In this document: positions 35,387 through 47,817 of the stretch, one piece after another
How the letters are laid out: each line of letters starts with the position of its first letter
Numbering within the stretch: the stretch's first letter is position 1
Source: Phycomyces nitens
Taxonomy: Eukaryota > Mucoromycota > Mucoromycetes > Mucorales > Phycomycetaceae
Reading direction: 5' to 3'
DNA length: 64,000 nucleotides
Assembly (NCBI GenBank): GCA_022702545.1
Contig: JAHRBC010000002.1
Span: 8,618,001 to 8,682,000, forward strand
Notes under the pieces: generated by a model
The model's input: only the letters and a program-made list of their open reading frames with translations
Database searches by the model: none
Told to the model about the DNA's origin: nothing
Program-made: the position numbers and the translations under genes

Positions 35387-38300
35387 CACACTTGTCCACA
35401 CTTGCTGTCCACACTTGTCCACACTTGCTGTCCACACTTGTCCACACTTGTCCACACTTGCTGTCCACACTTGTCCACACTTGCTGTCCACACTTGTCCA
35501 CACTTGTCCACACTTGTCCACACTTGCTGTCCACACTTGTCCACACTTGTCCACACTTGTCCACACTTGCTGTCCACACTTGTCCACACTTGTCCACACT
35601 TGTCCACACTTGTCCACACTTGTCCACACTTGTCCACACTTGTCCACACTTGTCCACACTTGTCCACACTTGTCCACACTTGCTGTCCACACTTGTCCAC
35701 ACTTGTCCACACTTGTCCACACTTGCTGTCCACACTTGTCCACACTTGTCCACACTTGTCCACACTTGCTGTCCACACTTGTCCACACTTGTCCACACTT
35801 GTCCACACTTGCTGTCCACACTTGTCCACACTTGCTGTCCACACTTGTCCACACTTGCTGTCCACACTTGTCCACACTTGTCCACACTTGCTGTCCACAC
35901 TTGTCCACACTTGTCCACACTTGCTGTCCACACTTGTCCACACTTGCTGTCCACACCTGTCCACACTTGTCCACACTTGTCCACACTTGCTGTCCACACT
36001 TGTCCACACTTGCTGTCCACACTTGTCCACACTTGTCCACACTTGTCCACACTTGTCCACACTTGTCCACACTTGTCCACACTTGCTGTCCACACTTGTC
36101 CACACTTGTCCACACTTGTCCACACTTGCTGTCCACACTTGTCCACACTTGTCCACACTTGTCCACACTTGCTGTCCACACTTGTCCACACTTGTCCACA
36201 CTTGTCCACACTTGCTGTCCACACTTGTCCACACTTGTCCACACTTGTCCACACTTGTCCACACTTGTCCACACTTGTCCACACTTGTCCACACTTGTCC
36301 ACACTTGTCCACACTTGTCCACACTTGCTGTCCACACTTGTCCACACTTGTCCACACTTGTCCACACTTGCTGTCCACACTTGCTGTCCACACTTGTCCA
36401 CACTTGTCCACACTTGTCCACACTTGCTGTCCACACCTGTCCACACTTGTCCACACTTGTCCACACTTGTCCACACTTGCTGTCCACACTTGTCCACACT
36501 TGCTGTCCACACTTGTCCACACTTGTCCACACTTGTCCACACTTGTCCACACTTGCTGTCCACACTTGTCCACACTTGTCCACACTTGTCCACACTTGCT
36601 GTCCACACTTGTCCACACTTGTCCACACTTGTCCACACTTGCTGTCCACACTTGTCCACACTTGTCCACACTTGTCCACACTTGTCCACACTTGTCCACA
36701 CTTGTCCACACTTGTCCACACTTGTCCACACTTGCTGTCCACACTTGTCCACACTTGTCCACACTTGTCCACACTTGCTGTCCACACTTGTCCACACTTG
36801 TCCACACTTGTCCACACTTGTCCACACTTGCTGTCCACACTTGTCCACACTTGTCCACACTTGTCCACACTTGTCCACACTTGTCCACACTTGTCCACAC
36901 TTGCTGTCCACACTTGTCCACACTTGTCCACACTTGCTGTCCACACTTGTCCACACTTGCTGTCCACACCTGTCCACACTTGTCCACACTTGTCCACACT
37001 TGCTGTCCACACTTGTCCACACTTGCTGTCCACACTTGTCCACACTTGTCCACACTTGTCCACACTTGTCCACACTTGTCCACACTTGTCCACACTTGCT
37101 GTCCACACTTGTCCACACTTGTCCACACTTGTCCACACTTGCTGTCCACACTTGTCCACACTTGTCCACACTTGTCCACACTTGTCCACACTTGCTGTCC
37201 ACACTTGTCCACACTTGTCCACACTTGTCCACACTTGTCCACACTTGTCCACACTTGTCCACACTTGCTGTCCACACTTGTCCACACTTGTCCACACTTG
37301 TCCACACTTGCTGTCCACACTTGTCCACACTTGCTGTCCACACTTGTCCACACTTGTCCACACTTGCTGTCCACACCTGTCCACACTTGTCCACACTTGT
37401 CCACACTTGTCCACACTTGCTGTCCACACTTGTCCACACTTGCTGTCCACACTTGTCCACACTTGCTGTCCACACTTGTCCACACTTGCTGTCCACACTT
37501 GTCCACACTTGTCCACACTTGCTGTCCACACCTGTCCACACTTGTCCACACTTGTCCACACTTGTCCACACTTGCTGTCCACACTTGTCCACACTTGCTG
37601 TCCACACTTGTCCACACTTGTCCACACTTGTCCACACTTGTCCACACTTGCTGTCCACACTTGTCCACACTTGTCCACACTTGTCCACACTTGCTGTCCA
37701 CACTTGTCCACACTTGTCCACACTTGTCCACACTTGCTGTCCACACTTGTCCACACTTGTCCACACTTGTCCACACTTGCTGTCCACACTTGTCCACACT
37801 TGTCCACACTTGTCCACACTTGCTGTCCACACTTGTCCACACTTGCTGTCCACACTTTTCCACACTTGTCCACACTTGTCCACACTTGTCCACACTTGCT
37901 GTCCACACTTGTCCACACTTGTCCACACTTGTCCACACTTGCTGTCCACACTTGTCCACACTTGTCCACACTTGTCCACACTTGCTGTCCACACTTGTCC
38001 ACACTTGTCCACACTTGTCCACACTTGCTGTCCACACTTGTCCACACTTGTCCACACTTGTCCACACTGCTGTCCACACTTGTCCACACTTGTCCACACT
38101 TGTCCACACTTGTCCACACTTGCTGTCCACACTTGTCCACACTTGTCCACACTTGTCCACACTTGCTGTCCACACTTGTCCACACTTGTCCACACTTGTC
38201 CACACTTGCTGTCCACACTTGTCCACACTTGTCCACACTTGTCCACACTTGCTGTCCACACTTGTCCACACTTGTCCACACTTGTCCACACTTGTCCACA

Positions 38301-41300
38301 CTTGTCCACACTTGTCCACACTTGTCCACACTTGTCCACACTTGTCCACACTTGCTGTCCACACTTGTCCACACTTGTCCACACTTGTCCACACTTGCTG
38401 TCCACACTTGTCCACACTTGTCCACACTTGTCCACACTTGCTGTCCACACTTGTCCACACTTGTCCACACTTGTCCACACTTGCTGTCCACACTTGTCCA
38501 CACTTGCTGTCCACACTTGTCCACACTTGCTGTCCACACTTGTCCACACTTGTCCACACTTGCTGTCCACACTTGTCCACACTTGTCCACACTTGCTGTC
38601 CACACTTGTCCACACTTGCTGTCCACACTTGTCCACACTTGTCCACACTTGTCCACACTTGCTGTCCACACTTGTCCACACTTGCTGTCCACACTTGTCC
38701 ACACTTGTCCACACTTGTCCACACTTGTCCACACTTGCTGTCCACACTTGTCCACACTTGTCCACACTTGTCCACACTTGCTGTCCACACTTGTCCACAC
38801 TTGTCCACACTTGTCCACACTTGTCCACACTTGTCCACACTTGTCCACACTTGCTGTCCACACTTGTCCACACTTGTCCACACTTGTCCACACTTGTCCA
38901 CACTTGTCCACACTTGTCCACACTTGTCCACACTTGTCCACACTTGTCCACACTTGTCCACACTTGTCCACACTTGTCCACACTTGCTGTCCACACTTGC
39001 TGTCCACACTTGTCCACACTTGTCCACACTTGTCCACACTTGCTGTCCACACTTGTCCACACTTGTCCACACTTGTCCACACTTGTCCACACTTGTCCAC
39101 ACTTGCTGTCCACACTTGTCCACACTTGTCCACACTTGTCCACACTTGTCCACACTTGTCCACACTTGTCCACACTTGCTGTCCACACTTGTCCACACTT
39201 GTCCACACTTGTCCACACTTGCTGTCCACACTTGTCCACACTTGTCCACACTTGTCCACACTTGTCCACACTTGTCCACACTTGTCCACACTTGCTGTCC
39301 ACACTTGCTGTCCACACTTGTCCACACTTGTCCACACTTGTCCACACTTGCTGTCCACACTTGCTGTCCACACTTGTCCACACTTGTCCACACTTGTCCA
39401 CACTTGCTGTCCACACTTGTCCACACTTGTCCACACTTGCTGTCCACACTTGTCCACACTTGTCCACACTTGTCCACACTTGCTGTCCACACTTGTCCAC
39501 ACTTGTCCACACTTGTCCACACTTGCTGTCCACACTTGTCCACACTTGCTGTCCACACTTGTCCACACTTGTCCACACTTGCTGTCCACACTTGTCCACA
39601 CTTGTCCACACTTGTCCACACTTGTCCACACTTGTCCACACTTGTCCACACTTGCTGTCCACACTTGTCCACACTTGTCCACACTTGCTGTCCACACTTG
39701 TCCACACTTGTCCACACTTGTCCACACTTGCTGTCCACACTTGTCCACACTTGCTGTCCACACTTGTCCACACTTGTCCACACTTGTCCACACTTGCTGT
39801 CCACACTTGTCCACACTTGTCCACACTTGTCCACACTTGCTGTCCACACTTGTCCACACTTGTCCACACTTGTCCACACTTGCTGTCCACACTTGTCCAC
39901 ACTTGCTGTCCACACTTTTCCACACTTGTCCACACTTGTCCACACTTGTCCACACTTGTCCACACTTGCTGTCCACACTTGTCCACACTTGTCCACACTT
40001 GCTGTCCACACTTGTCCACACTTGTCCACACTTGCTGTCCACACTTGTCCACACTTGCTGTCCACACTTGTCCACACTTGTCCACACTTGTCCACACTTG
40101 CTGTCCACACTTGTCCACACTTGTCCACACTTGTCCACACTTGCTGTCCACACTTGTCCACACTTGCTGTCCACACTTTTCCACACTTGTCCACACTTGT
40201 CCACACTTGTCCACACTTGTCCACACTTGCTGTCCACACTTGTCCACACTTGTCCACACTTGCTGTCCACACTTGTCCACACTTGCTGTCCACACTTGTC
40301 CACACTTGTCCACACTTGTCCACACTTGCTGTCCACACTTGTCCACACTTGTCCACACTTGTCCACACTTGCTGTCCACACTTGTCCACACTTGTCCACA
40401 CTTGTCCACACTTGCTGTCCACACTTGTCCACACTTGCTGTCCACACTTGTCCACACTTGCTGTCCACACTTGTCCACACTTGTCCACACTTGTCCACAC
40501 TTGCTGTCCACACTTGTCCACACTTGTCCACACTTGCTGTCCACACTTGTCCACACTTGTCCACACTTGCTGTCCACACTTGTCCACACTTGTCCACACT
40601 TGTCCACACTTGTCCACACTTGTCCACACTTGTCCACACTTGTCCACACTTGTCCACACTTGTCCACACTTGTCCACACTTGTCCACACTTGTCCACACT
40701 TGCTGTCCACACTTGCTGTCCACACTTGTCCACACTTGTCCACACTTGTCCACACTTGCTGTCCACACTTGCTGTCCACACTTGTCCACACTTGTCCACA
40801 CTTGTCCACACTTGCTGTCCACACTTGTCCACACTTGTCCACACTTGCTGTCCACACTTGTCCACACTTGCTGTCCACACTTGTCCACACTTGTCCACAC
40901 TTGCTGTCCACACTTGTCCACACTTGCTGTCCACACTTGTCCACACTTGTCCACACTTGCTGTCCACACTTGTCCACACTTGTCCACACTTGTCCACACT
41001 TGCTGTCCACACTTGTCCACACTTGTCCACACTTGTCCACACTTGCTGTCCACACTTGTCCACACTTGCTGTCCACACTTGTCCACACTTGCTGTCCACA
41101 CTTTTCCACACTTGTCCACACTTGTCCACACTTGTCCACACTTGCTGTCCACACTTGTCCACACTTGTCCACACTTGTCCACACTTGCTGTCCACACTTG
41201 TCCACACTTGCTGTCCACACTTGTCCACACTTGTCCACACTTGTCCACACTTGTCCACACTTGTCCACACTTGCTGTCCACACTTGTCCACACTTGTCCA

Positions 41301-42125
41301 CACTTGTCCACACTTGCTGTCCACACTTGTCCACACTTGTCCACACTTGTCCACACTTGCTGTCCACACTTGTCCACACTTGTCCACACTTGTCCACACT
41401 TGCTGTCCACACTTGTCCACACTTGCTGTCCACACTTGTCCACACTTGCTGTCCACACTTGTCCACACTTGTCCACACTTGTCCACACTTGCTGTCCACA
41501 CTTGTCCACACTTGTCCACACTTGCTGTCCACACTTGTCCACACTTGTCCACACTTGCTGTCCACACTTGTCCACACTTGTCCACACTTGTCCACACTTG
41601 TCCACACTTGTCCACACTTGTCCACACTTGTCCACACTTGTCCACACTTGCTGTCCACACTTGTCCACACTTGTCCACACTTGTCCACACTTGTCCACAC
41701 TTGCTGTCCACACTTGTCCACACTTGTCCACACTTGCTGTCCACACTTGCTGTCCACACTTGTCCACACTTGTCCACACTTGTCCACACTTGCTGTCCAC
41801 ACTTGTCCACACTTGTCCACACTTGTCCACACTTGTCCACACTTGCTGTCCACACTTGTCCACACTTGTCCACACTTGCTGTCCACACTTGTCCACACTT
41901 GCTGTCCACACTTGTCCACACTTGTCCACACTTGTCCACACTTGCTGTCCACACTTGTCCACACTTGTCCACACTTGCTGTCCACACTTGTCCACACTTG
42001 CTGTCCACACTTGTCCACACTTGTCCACACTTGCTGTCCACACTTGTCCACACTTGCTGTCCACACTTGTCCACACTTGTCCACACTTGCTGTCCACACT
42101 TGTCCACACTTGCTGTCCACACTTG
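35387..42125. repeat. 6.7-kb minisatellite of TCCACACTTG and CTGTCCACACTTG units
   Basis: The whole stretch is built from a 10-bp unit TCCACACTTG and a 13-bp form with a CTG prefix, in variable order, roughly 600 units by length. Blocks with two or four 10-bp cores per CTG (23 or 43 bp) are the commonest. Variant units (ACACCTGTCC near 35957, 36437, 36970, 37377 and 37531; ACACTTTTCC near 37856, 39916, 40178 and 41102; one 1-bp-short unit near 38067) are rare and always sit at comparable places. Both unit lengths are 1 modulo 3 and contain no stop in any phase, so all six frames stay open for more than 2,200 codons. I treat these frames as a composition artefact. Each unit contains CACTTG, a CANNTG sequence. 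CACTA-type termini lie on both sides. Confidence 0.98.
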
Positions 42126-42543
42126 CACTGGAAAAACGGGCTTGATTACCAGTGTGGAAAGATAAGTAAACAATTGTGAAATTATCTGAATTGTGATTGA
42201 CTCAACATATAATTCCACTTGAGAACAACCTGGTCTCAGCTGCTTGCAATGTGTTGTGATAATTGCTGGCATAATTATTGAAAGAGACACTGCAGCTGAG
42301 GTTCAGTTGCACTTTTGGCAGGTATGTCTAATTAGGTTCTGGGGGGGATTAAACATTTAAATGTGTGGTTCCGTTTTGAAAGAATCGATTTTGAGAGAAT
42401 AACACTGTTGTATTTTATATCTTTACCACACTTTTTTCATTCTCAAAGTGAAATATTTAACCTTGTAAATCATCTTCTTTATTCTTCTTAACCAGTAATA
42501 AATCACTAATTATTTGATTTCCTGTTTACAATTGATTGGTAAT
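42126..42543. other. Start of another CACTA-type element next to the array
   Basis: CACTGGAAAAACGGG begins at 42126 immediately after the last array unit and resembles the E3 right terminus (CACTGGGAAAACGG). The following 418 bp have no gene and end where E4 starts. The rest of this element would have to lie beyond E4, outside the window. Confidence 0.5.
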
Positions 42544-45135
42544 CACTGCAAAAATGGTGTTACTTTACATATGTACAGTATGTTGAAGTTCTGTGTCCCA
42601 GAAAAGATAAAATTGTAATTCAGATATTTTTTTATAAAATCCATTTCAATAATGGTTTGGCCATCACCATTGGCTAAAAACCGTTGTGTACCTTTAGATG
42701 TCAAAGTCAAACTCAATTAAAGTGTAATAAACTATTCTTTGAACTCCTTTTCTTTACTGCTAAACATAATTATAAACATTTTATTTAACAATGGCTCCCA
42801 CACACAACTCAAGAACTAAAAAGGAGTGCAGATGCTCCATGTGCAAAAATAAAGAAGGTGTATATGATATGTTGTCTCTCCAAACTTTCAACCGTCATTT
42901 GAAAAAAGATAATGAAAACAAATTGGTTGCCCAAAGATGTAAGATAAAAAATTTAATTTCTAATATTCAGCAAAATAATGTTTATATTTTATTATCTTGT
43001 AATAAAGCAACTGAGACAACCAGTTATGTACTTGATTCCATTGCAATTGATAATGCAAAGCTTTCTCAGAGTGAACAATATGAAGCCGAAGTTGATTATG
43101 AGTGCAATGGTAAGAATAATTTATTTTTCATTGGCTGTTTAAGGCTAATATTTTGATTTTATAGGCCCGATCTCTTTTGAAGAAACTAGAGCTGAGATGA
43201 CAAGAAGCCTACCTTTTTCCGAGGCAGATTCTGTCTTTGGGTTTGAAGAACAAGATGCTGGTAATGATAGCTCTGAGGAAGAAGATGAAGATGATGAAAA
43301 CAGTGACTGTGAGATACTTGAAGATGAAGGTTTGTATAATAATAATCAATATCAGGCCCTTAAACAAACTCTCATAAATTAATACTCCTTGTAATAGATT
43401 ATTCTTCAGAATCCATCTTGAAATTAAATTTCATTCACCGTTTCATTGTGATCAATATCACACTCTTTGTATCCTTGTATGTTGTTGATGAAGGTGCAGT
43501 CGTCTTGGTTACCATTGTGAACAAGATCCTTGCATTGTTTTTTGATCCATTCCGCCTTCCTGTCAGTGTTCCTGGACTCAAAAAGCTGGCTGGTATGGAC
43601 ACTTTGACAAATGGTATCACAAAGTATATGAGAACGATTTGGCCGCTCCATCTCATTGTATCTTTGACAAGTTTGTGAAAAACTCTGTGTGTGGCAACCC
43701 ACTTTTTGTGTCTGGTTCTGTATCAAGAATCCCAAAAAAGACATATGTTTACCATTCCCTCAAAAATTCTCTCCAGAAGTTCCTCCACCACCCTGGATTT
43801 GAAGATTTGATCAACTCATGGAATCGTGGCCCAAAGGCAGAGGGCATGATGTTTGACGTGTATGATGGGAAAATGTGGAACAAATTGGCTGATGTAAATG
43901 GAACCCCCTTTGTTGACAGTGAGCGATCTCTCATGTTGACATTGAACATTGACTGGTTTCAACCGTTTGATGGTGTAACATATTCTTGTGGCGCCATCTA
44001 CCTTGCAATCAACAATCTTCCACGGGATATCAGATTCAAGAAAGAGAATGTGATCCTTGTTGGATTAATGCCTGGACCCAGAGAAGCGAAAACCTCAGAG
44101 ATAAATCACTATCTCAAACCACTGGTCAATGAGTTGGAGGATCTCTACAAAGGAATCCGAATGAAAACTTACCAATGCCCATCTGGTGCAACTGTCCGTG
44201 CCGCTCTCTTTCTGGTTGCATGTGACATTCCCGCCACAAGGAAAGTATGTGGGTTCACCTCTCATACGAGTACAAACGCTTGTCATAAGTGTAATCGTTG
44301 GTTCACTCGGTTAGCTGGCACAAGCTCCGTTGATTATTCTGGATTTGATTCTTCAAAGTGGCTCCTTCGCACTAGAGATGATAATCATAAGGATGCTGAG
44401 ATCTGGAGAAATGCAGCCACTCAAGCTGAGAGGCAGCGCCTTGAAGTTGCCAGTGGTGTTTGCTGGTCCGAACTGTATCGTCTCCAGTACTTTGACATTG
44501 TCCGCTGCACAATCATCAATCCAATGTACAATCTTTTCTTAGGCACTGCCAAGAGGATGATGGAGAGATGGGTTGCAGATGGTCTAGTCAATGATAAGAG
44601 TCTTGTTGCCATGCAGAAGATGGTGGAAAAGATGGTATTGCCGCCAGACTACATGACATTAAAGACAAAGATTGGGAAGGGGTTCCCCTTCATGAAGGCA
44701 GACGAGTAGAAGTCGTGGTGCCTGGCATACTCACCCGTGGCATTGAAGGGTGTCCTTCCAGAAAGGAATTTCAGGAACTGGATCCTTTTTGTTGATGCAT
44801 GCCGACTCCTGGTAAAGCCTAGTATCACACAAGAAGAAATTGGCATGGCACACCAATATCTCCAGGATTTTTGCCAAGGGTGTGAGTCTATCTACAATGC
44901 TGATTTGTTGTCACCAAACATGCATCTGCATCTCCATCTATCAAAAACGATCAAGGATTTTGGGCCCGTCTATGGATACTGACTTTTCAGTTTTGAGCGG
45001 TATAATGGCATCCTCAAAAACTTCTACACCAACAAGAAAAATGGATTTGAGTTGACGTATATGAAGAAGTTTGTGGAAGAATCGCATAAGGATGACTTTG
45101 CACAGCATATTCTTCAATCTGTTGATTCACATACC
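42544..45135 (+). mobile_element. E4: left part of an E-type CACTA element
   Basis: CACTGCAAAAATGGTGTTA begins at 42544, the same 19-bp terminus as E5. It contains the 5' part of a Tnp2 gene from 42791. At 45136 it is interrupted by the F3 terminus CACTACGGCAG within the transposase coding sequence. The remainder is not in the window. Confidence 0.85.
42791..45135 (+). pseudogene. E4 Tnp2-type transposase, degraded and cut by F3
   Basis: Exons 42791-42938, 43008-43109, 43165-43329 and 43398 onward follow the E2/E5 pattern; exon 1 (MAPTHNSRTKKECRCSMC) has the same 148-nt length as in E5. The main exon has lost about 30 bp with a frame change near 43628, deleting the first Cys pair. It then reads well from 43639 (NIDWFQPFDG, GLMPGPREAKTSE) but has TAG at 44707-44709 and TGA at 44980-44982, each where relatives have TGG (Trp). 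The second catalytic block reads INPMYNLFLGTAKR, with Asp to Asn and His to Tyr. All four changes are C:G to T:A transitions. The frame ends at the F3 insertion. Non-functional. Confidence 0.9.
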
Positions 45136-47581
45136 CACTACGGCAGAAGGACCGGTAGCTGTGCCAAAAATGGTAGCATAACTACCGTTTTTTATGATTT
45201 TAGAGCACTTTATCTCCGCAGATTGTGGTTGAAAGGTAATGTCATCGATCCCGAATCATAAAAGTTGTATGGAATGTCTTTTCATCAGGCAATGAGGTAG
45301 TTGTAGTACCATAGAAAGGGCTCGTAAGTTTTTAGGCAACCTTGTTTATTGAAATGAGCATTTTATTTGGTGTTAAAGATGTTGCGCATTTTTGAGAAAA
45401 ATAATTTTTCACCTGTGTGAACAAAACGGTAGTTATGCTACCATTTTTTTGAAACAATTTTTTTGTTATTGACATTATTAGTCATTTTATTTTATTTTAT
45501 TTGGTATTGATATTTATAAGGAAAGAAAAAAGAAAAAGAAAATTTTTATAAAGTGGCAAGGTTCACCATGGTCACACGCAGATTGTCATTAAACACGTAA
45601 TATGGTGCAATGATAAAGAACTTATTACTACTCGGAGGGTACTGGATGAGCCCAACTTGATGCTGAATGTCATCCACATTAACAGCATATTTTGGCTGGG
45701 TTGTTTGTCCAGTTGAGCTGTGTGACCGCCATATTACGATTGTCACAGATGAGTCATGAGCTGCTGTACCATGCTCTTTCATCACTTCAACGAATTCCAG
45801 AAAGTGTGGTGTGCCATCAACCTCTTTATGCTCAAAATAAAATTCCACAGTGCCAACAAACCAGCTTTGAATAGTTATATTGCGATGGCTAGATAAAAAT
45901 ATAAAAAATGTGAGTGATCTCTATTTTGTATTTTGAATAATACCAATACTCACTTTCTGTACAGACAGATAAACATCACATGATGATTGCCACGTCTGGT
46001 CTTGTTTTTTATTCTTCGGTACATTCATGAAGCATGCACGGTTGAATTTTTCCAAAGACAAGAAGCAACAACAATCGTTGGGTCATCAAGTTCAATACTG
46101 TTCATAACACTGTTTCACACATAGTACTTTGCCAAAGTATTCTTGGCAACAGGGCTGCTGACACCTTCCATGTCATCATCATTCAAGCTGGCATGTCAGT
46201 TGAATGGCTCCCATAGCTGGGGAGCACTTACACCATCTGGAAGATCTAAGAAACTTGCTTCATTATATGTGGACGGCTGACTTGTACAAGGATAATTCTG
46301 AGAGCTGTTTGCTGAACTGACAAAGTTATGAACAGCAAAGTGCTCAACAAGCAAACTGGCGTTTCTACTGCCCTTTGACCTCGACCTGATAGGCTTGGAG
46401 TATACTCCAATTACTCTTTCCATGGATAGGTAAGAGATTATTTGACTAATAATAACAATAGCAGCGAAGACACTTCTTGGTCAATGATGACAAAATCAAC
46501 GTACCTGTCATCAATGATTGTGGCCAGTGAGGCACGGCTAGGACAATAGCACTCCACATTTACAAGTGCAAAAGAAGGTGGTGTGCCAAGAATCTTCTTA
46601 AAGACATCTTTAAGAGTGCAAACCAGACTCATAAGAGAAAAATAGCAGAGAACAGCCAGGCAAGTTTATTAATTAACAAACATTTGAATATACATTATAA
46701 TTAATACAATATTTTTATTATGTTATAGCAGGAAAGAGCAAGCAGTTTTTTTCTTTCGGAAGATGAGGTATTTCAAATGGATGACGAGGCTGAATCCCCA
46801 ATCATGACAGATGTACTATAAGTTAGAGCTTTTTTGTTGCTCATCTATTCTCAATTTAATATTAATATAATATTTCTACTGTTTGATATAGGTTTACACC
46901 ACTAGGAATGAGCAATGAGCCTTCATCTAAGAGAAACAGACTAAGTCTTTAATATTCTTTAGGCTGCTCTTATTGGTTCTCTCATATTTTTAGTATATGT
47001 TTTAGTGCACTTTTTCTTTTCCTCTTTTCCTTTAGCTGTTTTATCTTTGCTTTGGTCCTCTCCTTTGAAATAAAATCAAATAACTCTCCATCACGTAAGA
47101 TTGCCACCTTAATAAATGCCCGATTGGCATCTTGTATACCACATCTTCAGCTCTGCTGTTTTTAATCTAGGAATGAAACACACATCTTGCCCTTTTTCAA
47201 ACACCAAAAAAAAATTTCATTTTTTTTATAGCTGTATTATGCCGAGGTTAGTTTGTATTTCTTTTCTTTGCTTTGCTCTACTTTTTTGAAGTAAAACTAA
47301 ATGACCCTCCCTTATGTAAGGTTGTCAATGGCATAAACATCCGATTGGAATCTTGTATACCACATCTTCAAGTCTGCTATCTTTAATCAAGGAATGAAAC
47401 ACTCATCTCATAATTTTTCAGACACTAAAAAAGGGTGAAAATTTTTTACAGCTATATTACACTAAAATTTGTCATTCCCCACCTCCCCACCTGGGAATCT
47501 CTGTAGAATATATATATTGTTTTCTTAATGATGTACTCATTCTGCCAACTACCATTATATTCGAATTAGTTTTAAATCTTA
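45136..47581. mobile_element. F3: internally deleted F-family element, left part
   Basis: CACTACGGCAGAAGGACCGG at 45136 is the 3'-type F end; the neighbouring 350 bp match the F1/F2 3' ends but with a single copy of the block duplicated there. Minus-strand transposase remnants follow at 45848-45546 (C-terminal exon, QVGLIQYPPSSNKFFIIAPY) and 46423-46196 (MERVIGVYSKPIRSRSKGS), both diverged. Near 46560-46600 sequence from upstream of the transposase is fused to the 3' part of the companion gene, so a large internal deletion has occurred. The element continues to 47581, where E5 starts; the expected continuation TTATGAGCTGACTTTAC is known from F1 and would lie beyond E5. Confidence 0.85.
45546..46423 (-). 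pseudogene. F3 transposase remnants
   Basis: Two C-terminal pieces of an F-type Tnp2 protein survive: the SMER-like block (46423-46196) ending ...GVSAPQLWEPFN, and the last exon (45848-45546), which has EFYFEHKEVDGTPHFLEFVE and the conserved QVGLIQYP motif. The stretch between them holds decayed coding sequence. Residue identity with F1/F2 is clearly lower than between F1 and F2, so F3 is an older lineage. Confidence 0.75.
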
Positions 47582-47817
47582 CACTGCAAAAATGGTGTTA
47601 AATCAATGATTAATTGTGGGGTGTTATTATCAATAACAGTATATGAAAAATTGCAACTCAGGGAAAATCCTTTGGTTAGTATCATTGACAGATATAAGCA
47701 TGTCTTATTGGTTAGATAGATTACGGAGTACCTGAAAGTAATAATAAAACTATAAAGGAACTGGCAATAAACTACTGCTATTATATATTCTCTTTTGATA
47801 TAAACCCGAAAAAAAAA

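Noticed and set aside
35387..42125. Telomere or CRISPR array
   Set aside because: The units lack the TTAGGG-like G-rich telomere pattern and lie internal to transposon DNA. There are no unique spacers between constant repeats, and the context is eukaryotic.
35202..42290. Open frames of 2,244-2,325 codons on all six frames across the array
   Set aside because: The frames follow from stop-free repeat units with lengths of 1 modulo 3. There is no start context, no non-repeat domain and all frames are equal, so I do not call genes.
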